A program made the translations under genes and the position numbers. The notes beneath the pieces are model-generated. The model saw nothing but the letters and a program-made list of their open reading frames with translations, did not search any database and was not told the origin of the DNA. From Bradyrhizobium guangxiense (lineage in GTDB: Bacteria; Pseudomonadota; Alphaproteobacteria; Rhizobiales; Xanthobacteraceae), in assembly GCF_004114915.1 (NCBI RefSeq), contig NZ_CP022219.1, forward strand, positions 3,440,501 to 3,504,500: DNA of 64,000 nucleotides, given 5' to 3'. The stretch's first letter is position 1. Every line of letters begins with the position of its first letter. This document shows positions 60,314-64,000 of this stretch, one piece after another.

Positions 60314-60943
60314 ATGCATGTGACATCGCTCTCTCCCGGCAGCGCGGACGCGCTTTTGTTCGATCTCGGGCGCGTCGTGCTCGACATCGATTTCTCCAAG
60401 GCGATCGCCTGCTGGGCGGGACATGCCGGCTGCCAGCCCGAGGCGATCGTCGCGCGCTATGTGCGCGACGAGGCCTACCGGCTGCACGAGGTTGGCAAGA
60501 TCAGCGACGAGGATTATTTCGCCTCGCTGCGCGCTTCATTGGGAATAGGCATTTCGGACGCGCAGTTCCTGGAGGGCTGGAACGCGATCTTCGCCGGTGA
60601 GATGCCCGACATCGCCGAGCTGTTGCCGCGCGCTGCGAAGCAGATACCGCTCTACGCCTTTTCAAACACCAACCGGCCACATGTCGACTATTTCTCGAAG
60701 GAATATGCCGACCTGCTCGGCCATTTCCGCGAGCTATACCTGTCGTCCAGCATCGGCTTGCGCAAACCGGATGCGGAGGCTTTCGACCATGTCGTTGCCG
60801 CGATCGGCGTGCCCGCCGAGCGCATCGTGTTCTTCGACGACCTCGCCGAGAACATCGAGGGCGCGCGGGCGCGCGGCCTGACGGCCGTGCATGTAACGTC
60901 GCCGCGCGACGTTGGGAACGCATTGAAGGCGTTGGGTATCTGA
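60314..60943 (+). CDS. HAD-family phosphatase, YihX-like
   Basis: A 209-residue HAD hydrolase starting at ATG 60314 (a GTG at 60320 with AAAGG upstream is also possible). The opening LLFDLGRVVLDIDF has Asp followed by LG as in YihX, where the second Asp of the DxD motif is replaced. AFSNTNRPH and FFDDLAENIEGA complete the motifs. E. coli YihX dephosphorylates alpha-glucose-1-phosphate, so a sugar-phosphate substrate is plausible. It follows the hydroxyacid oxidase. Confidence 0.85.
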   Translation: MHVTSLSPGSADALLFDLGRVVLDIDFSKAIACWAGHAGCQPEAIVARYVRDEAYRLHEVGKISDEDYFASLRASLGIGISDAQFLEGWNAIFAGEMPDIAELLPRAAKQIPLYAFSNTNRPHVDYFSKEYADLLGHFRELYLSSSIGLRKPDAEAFDHVVAAIGVPAERIVFFDDLAENIEGARARGLTAVHVTSPRDVGNALKALGI

Positions 60944-61042
60944 CCCCAGAGATTCGTTACGCGAAGCCCGCGCCGGAAGCGCGTCCGGAACTAAATTTGC
61001 AGCAAATATGGAACCTGATCACTTTGTGCATTTTTATACAGA

Positions 61043-61083
61043 GTTCCCGGGAACGGAATACCACCCTCCGGACTCATGAGTCC
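61043..61083. promoter_or_regulatory. Two perfect short palindromes upstream of small ORFs
   Basis: GTTCCCGGGAAC at 61043-61054 and GGACTCATGAGTCC at 61070-61083 are each perfect and spacer-free. They lie 30-70 bp upstream of the GTG at 61113. No known regulator site matches. A pair of dimer sites is possible, as is chance. Confidence 0.35.
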
Positions 61084-61112
61084 GTTGGGACTTCTACACC
61101 GGACTCATCGAC

Positions 61113-61319
61113 GTGCTGGGCAAAACCTACCTCACCAAGCAAGCCTCTCTCCTGCTTGAATTCGCAAGAAACACCTCGGATTCGGACCTTTCCGCCAAGC
61201 TGATCAGAAAGGCGGCCGACCTGAAATCGCAGGCCGACCCGCTCCCCGACAAGGATCAAGGGCCCAAAGCTCCAGACGTCGCGTTCGACCTCGGTACGGA
61301 CGGACCGACCGGGAGTTGA
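61113..61319 (+). CDS. Small hypothetical protein, about 68 residues
   Basis: From a GTG at 61113 the frame reads (M)LGKTYLTKQASLLLEFARN and on to DPLPDKDQGPKAPDVAFDLG. The N-terminal half is amphipathic helix and the second half is Pro/Asp-rich. Short proteins with the phrase TYLTKQASLLLEFA occur in Bradyrhizobium, as far as I recall. A 30-codon membrane peptide ORF begins 3 bp after its stop. Function unknown. Confidence 0.55.
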   Translation: MLGKTYLTKQASLLLEFARNTSDSDLSAKLIRKAADLKSQADPLPDKDQGPKAPDVAFDLGTDGPTGS

Positions 61320-61322
61320 CCG

Positions 61323-61415
61323 ATGCTGGCCGTGGCGCTTGTTTTTCTCGTTCTAGCCATGGCGATCCTCATGCCGGTTTGCCTTGCCTTCCGGATCATG
61401 CCCCGGCGGACGTGA
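61323..61415 (+). CDS. Tiny membrane peptide, 30 residues
   Basis: ATG at 61323, three bases after the preceding stop, opens a 30-codon frame: MLAVALVFLVLAMAILMPVC and LAFRIMPRRT, then TGA. It is one hydrophobic segment followed by a basic end, a typical single-pass miniprotein (positive-inside). Translational coupling to the upstream 68-residue gene is likely. Confidence 0.45.
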   Translation: MLAVALVFLVLAMAILMPVCLAFRIMPRRT

Positions 61416-61536
61416 GCTTCCCTCCTCCGCACTGAGATCACGCACGATAAATCATTCTGCGTGCTGCTTTGCCTCGCGCCTGCACTCGGCTAGAACTCTC
61501 CGCCATTTTATCGATGTGCTCAGCAGGAGTTCCGCC

Positions 61537-62748
61537 GTGGCCTTGATGCCGGTTTCCGACGCCCTTGCTGCGGTGCTGGCGGGGGCAGAGCCGCTGCCTG
61601 AGCAGATGGTTTCGCTCGACGAAGCCTACCACCGCGTGCTCGCCCATGACCTCGCGGCGCGGCGCACGCAGCCGCCGCATGCCATGTCGGCGATGGACGG
61701 CTATGCCGTGCGCGCGGTGGATGCGGCAATGATTGATTCCAGGCTGACTGTCATCGGCGAGGTCGCGGCCGGCCGGCCGTTCACCGGGACGGTCAGCACC
61801 GGCGAAGCCGTACGGATCTTCACCGGCGGCGTCGTTCCAGACGGCGCGGACGCGGTGGTGATCCAGGAGGACACCGTTGCGGACGGCAACAGGGTCACCA
61901 TCAGGGAGGCCGCGATCGCCGGACGGCACATTCGCCCGGCCGGCGTCGATTTCCGCGAGGGTGACGTGCTCCTGCGCAGGGGAGCCCGTCTGACCGAGCG
62001 CGATCTCGCGCTCGCCGCTGGAATGAATCACCCGCACCTGCCCGTCCGCCGCCGTCCGAAGGTCGCGATCCTCGCCACCGGCGATGAGCTGGTGATGCCC
62101 GGCACCACGCCCGGCCCCGGCCAGATCGTCTATTCCAACGGTTACGCACTGCATGCGCTCGCCCGCAGCGAGGGCGCCGAGACCATCGACCTCGGTGTCG
62201 CCGCGGATACGCTGGAGGCGACCTCCGCCGGAATCCGCCGCGCCCGCGACAGCGGCGCGGACATCCTGATCACCACCGGCGGCGCCTCGGTCGGCGACCA
62301 CGACCTGGTCCAGCAGGCGCTCAAGGACGAAGGCATCGCGATGGCGTTCTGGAAGATCGCGATGCGGCCAGGCAAGCCGATGATGCACGGGCGGCTCGGC
62401 GCCATGCGCGTGATCGGCCTGCCCGGCAATCCCGTGTCGTCTTACGTGTGCGCGTTCCTGTTCATGGTGCCGCTGATTCGTGCCCTATCGGGCCAAGAGG
62501 TGATTCATCATCGCCGCGAACGCGCCGTGCTGGGCCGCGATCTCGGTGCCAACGACCAGCGCGAGGATTACTTGCGCGCGCGTCTGGAGCTGCGCGACGA
62601 CGGCACGCAAGTCGCCCTTCCCGTCAGCCATCAGGACTCCTCTCTGCTTGCGAATCTCGCTGCGGCACAGGTACTTCTCGTGCGCGCACCCTTCGCGCAG
62701 AAGGCCGAAGCCGGCAGCCCTTGCGAGGTGTTGCGGCTGCCGGTTTGA
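61537..62748 (+). CDS. moeA: Molybdopterin molybdenumtransferase MoeA
   Basis: A 403-residue MoeA. The GTG at 61537 is the likely start, with AGGAG seven bases upstream; an ATG at 61546 is an alternative. Conserved text: PPHAMSAMDGYAVRAVD, GEAVRIFTGGVVPDGADAVV, VAILATGDELV, ITTGGASVGDHDLV, GKPMMHGRLG and GLPGNPVSS. It inserts molybdate into the pterin cofactor. moaC, its usual neighbour, lies 7 kb upstream. Confidence 0.95.
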   Translation: MALMPVSDALAAVLAGAEPLPEQMVSLDEAYHRVLAHDLAARRTQPPHAMSAMDGYAVRAVDAAMIDSRLTVIGEVAAGRPFTGTVSTGEAVRIFTGGVVPDGADAVVIQEDTVADGNRVTIREAAIAGRHIRPAGVDFREGDVLLRRGARLTERDLALAAGMNHPHLPVRRRPKVAILATGDELVMPGTTPGPGQIVYSNGYALHALARSEGAETIDLGVAADTLEATSAGIRRARDSGADILITTGGASVGDHDLVQQALKDEGIAMAFWKIAMRPGKPMMHGRLGAMRVIGLPGNPVSSYVCAFLFMVPLIRALSGQEVIHHRRERAVLGRDLGANDQREDYLRARLELRDDGTQVALPVSHQDSSLLANLAAAQVLLVRAPFAQKAEAGSPCEVLRLPV

Positions 62749-62809
62749 GCCGCGCGGCCACACGTATTCCGCGAGGTTCGCTTCGTTCACGGTAAATTAA
62801 GCAGTTGCG

Positions 62810-62850
62810 GAACACATATCGAACATATAGTGTCCGTTCATGATTTGTTT
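62810..62850. promoter_or_regulatory. SOS (LexA) operators upstream of lexA
   Basis: GAAC-N7-GAAC at 62810-62824 is an exact match to the alphaproteobacterial LexA box. A second near-match, GTTC-N7-GTTT, is at 62836-62850. They lie 75-115 bp upstream of the lexA ATG, consistent with autoregulation. Confidence 0.8.
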
Positions 62851-62924
62851 CGAGCATGTAGCGCCCTGTCGCTGAATTCACCGTCTCGGAATCGAACGAC
62901 ATCAACCGGGGGACTTTGGTCGAG

Positions 62925-63626
62925 ATGTTAACGCGCAAACAATACGAGCTTCTGCGGTTCATCAGCGAACGTTTGAAGGAAAGCGGCGTGCCGCCCTCCT
63001 TCGACGAGATGAAGGATGCGCTCGACCTGCGCTCGAAGTCAGGCATCCACCGCCTGATCACCGCACTCGAGGAGCGCGGCTTCATCCGCCGCCTGCCCAA
63101 CCGCGCCCGCGCCATCGAAGTGATCAAGCTGCCGGAGCTCCAGGCGGCCGCCGGCAACCGACGCGGCTTCACGCCAAGCGTCATCGAAGGCAATCTCGGC
63201 AAGGTGCGCGCGAGCACCAGCCCGCCCGCTGACGAGGGCGAGCGGCCCGTGGCGGTGCCAGTGATGGGCCGCATCGCGGCCGGCACGCCGATCGAGGCGC
63301 TACAGACCCGAAGCCACACCATCAGCGTGCCGCCTGACATGCTCGGCTCGGGCGAGCATTACGCACTCGAAGTGCGCGGCGATTCCATGGTCGAGGCCGG
63401 TATCCTCGACGGTGACATGGCGCTGATCCAGCGCAACGAGAGCGCCGACACCGGCGACATCGTTGTGGCGCTGATCGATGACGAGGAGGCCACGCTCAAG
63501 CGCTTCCGCCGCCGCGGCGCCTCAATCGCCCTCGAGCCCGCCAATGCCGCTTATGAAGTACGCATCCTGCCGCCGAACCGCGTGAAGATTCAGGGCAAGC
63601 TGATCGGACTTTACCGGAAGTACTGA
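62925..63626 (+). CDS. lexA: LexA repressor
   Basis: A 233-residue alphaproteobacterial LexA. ATG at 62925 gives [20 protein letters not shown]. The winged-HTH (about 1-65), the self-cleavage Ala-Gly ([11 protein letters not shown]), catalytic Ser ([11 protein letters not shown]) and Lys (EATLKRFRR) are all present. RecA-stimulated self-cleavage would relieve repression of SOS genes, including itself through the upstream box. Confidence 0.96.
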   Translation: MLTRKQYELLRFISERLKESGVPPSFDEMKDALDLRSKSGIHRLITALEERGFIRRLPNRARAIEVIKLPELQAAAGNRRGFTPSVIEGNLGKVRASTSPPADEGERPVAVPVMGRIAAGTPIEALQTRSHTISVPPDMLGSGEHYALEVRGDSMVEAGILDGDMALIQRNESADTGDIVVALIDDEEATLKRFRRRGASIALEPANAAYEVRILPPNRVKIQGKLIGLYRKY

Positions 63627-63697
63627 TTTGCGGACGCACTCGGTACAGGAACATCCGGCGCCTTGCGCGCCTTCGATCGGTACGCCGATCAGATATT

Positions 63698-63719
63698 GGA
63701 GCGGACGGATGTCCGCTCC
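63698..63719 (+). terminator. Hairpin downstream of lexA
   Basis: GGAGCGGAC, GGAT, GTCCGCTCC: a perfect 9-bp stem with a 4-base loop, 71 bp after the lexA stop. The bases after it (GGCTGGATAGTCTTTC) are only partly T-rich. A likely transcription stop. Confidence 0.6.
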
Positions 63720-63779
63720 GGCTGGATAGTCTTTCTGGTTCTGCACAGATTATCCGGCCCCTCCTCCACGGCCACGTCC

Positions 63780-64000
63780 TCAGCGGATCGCACGAGACAG
63801 CATCGCGTCACGGCCTCCGCGTTGGAGGGGACAGGCAAGTGCGTATCGCTTGAGTGCCGCTGTGACCGCCGCTGGTCGCACCACCGGCAGGCGGTTGCCG
63901 CGCAACCGCATCGTCATGTCTGCAACGCCCGGCGCAATGCAATTGCGCAGCACCGCAATCGTGCTGGCGATGCAGGCGTCGCGTTTGCCAGCCGTTGACA
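63780..64000 (-). CDS. Possible C-terminal end of an unrecognised minus-strand gene
   Basis: One minus-strand frame stays open from the window edge to a stop at 63780-63782 (about 72 codons) with a GC-rich third position. It includes TIAVLRNCIAPGVADM and LPVVRPAAVTAALKRYALAC. I do not recognise a family. A comEC/rec2-type gene is often found beside lexA in this group, but the fragment shows no motif that confirms it. The stretch could also be non-coding. Confidence 0.25.
   Translation of the reverse strand, partial: STAGKRDACIASTIAVLRNCIAPGVADMTMRLRGNRLPVVRPAAVTAALKRYALACPLQRGGRDAMLSRAIR

Noticed and set aside
61043..61090. General-stress (EcfG) promoter GGAAC-N16/17-CGTT before the small ORFs
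   Set aside because: GGAAC at 61050 and CGTT at 61083 are 28 bases apart, too far.
63627..64000. comEC/rec2 gene end next to lexA
   Set aside because: Position suggests it, but the open minus frame shows no ComEC motif, so only an unnamed low-confidence fragment is listed.

Overview
The window is high-GC chromosomal DNA from an alphaproteobacterium of the Bradyrhizobium/Rhodopseudomonas group (Nitrobacteraceae), most likely Bradyrhizobium. The basis is the gene content and order (pdhA-pdhB-pdhC-lpdA with a lipoyl domain on E1-beta, an ftsB-like gene and eno close to pdhA, trpD-trpC-moaC and moeA-lexA), an alphaproteobacterial-type LexA with a GAAC-N7-GAAC operator, a FixK-type box, and several mosaic palindromic repeats of the kind scattered through these genomes. 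No tRNA, rRNA, CRISPR array, insertion sequence or prophage gene was seen. Most of the window is housekeeping DNA with accessory genes inserted between core blocks.

Layout. 1-7.3 kb: the end of an IscA/ErpA-type Fe-S protein gene, a secreted alpha/beta hydrolase, a hybrid histidine kinase, xthA, and an ilvD-exoR-like pair with overlapping ends. 7.9-11.0 kb: a cobalamin riboswitch reading leftward into a BtuB-like TonB-dependent receptor and an unknown inner-membrane protein. 11.2-16.5 kb: small hypothetical genes, a membrane adenylate/guanylate cyclase and a soluble lytic transglycosylase. 16.6-19.0 kb: a Bug-type solute-binding protein and threonine synthase. 19.1-25.4 kb: the pyruvate dehydrogenase locus, which also carries a DUF5076 gene, a yeast-type cytosine deaminase and a small membrane protein. 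25.7-28.5 kb: an NAD aldehyde dehydrogenase, a GAF-Fis regulator without an AAA+ domain, a perfect 20-bp palindrome between them and a FixK-type box ahead of the regulator. 28.6-33.4 kb: ftsB-like gene, an FMN reductase, a Tat-exported metallo-hydrolase, a medium-chain reductase, and eno. 33.6-37.0 kb: Vgb-like propeller, queF, and a glutaminase-STAS-cyclic-nucleotide-binding fusion. 37.1-41.2 kb: a Baeyer-Villiger monooxygenase with a serine esterase directly downstream and a divergent AraC regulator, a likely ketone-degradation module. 41.3-50 kb: MFS exporter, kdsA, NIPSNAP protein, an OmpR-type two-component pair, a phospholipid N-methyltransferase, pyrG, secG, tpiA. 50-54.5 kb: ppiD, trpD, trpC, moaC. 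54.7-61.4 kb: a GGDEF-EAL protein, a C-terminal processing protease, an FMN-dependent alpha-hydroxyacid oxidase, a YihX-like HAD phosphatase and two tiny ORFs, lying between moaC and moeA. 61.5-64 kb: moeA and SOS-controlled lexA.

How it fits together. Core functions are carbon entry into the TCA cycle (eno, tpiA, PDH), amino-acid synthesis (ilvD, thrC, trpDC), envelope biogenesis (kdsA, pmtA-like, slt, ppiD, secG, ftsB-like), molybdopterin (moaC, moeA) and DNA repair (xthA, lexA). The accessory modules that most deserve attention are the Baeyer-Villiger/esterase/AraC unit, the possibly FixK-controlled GAF-Fis/aldehyde dehydrogenase unit, the riboswitch-controlled receptor plus unknown membrane protein, the cytosine deaminase inside the PDH operon, and the three-domain glutaminase.
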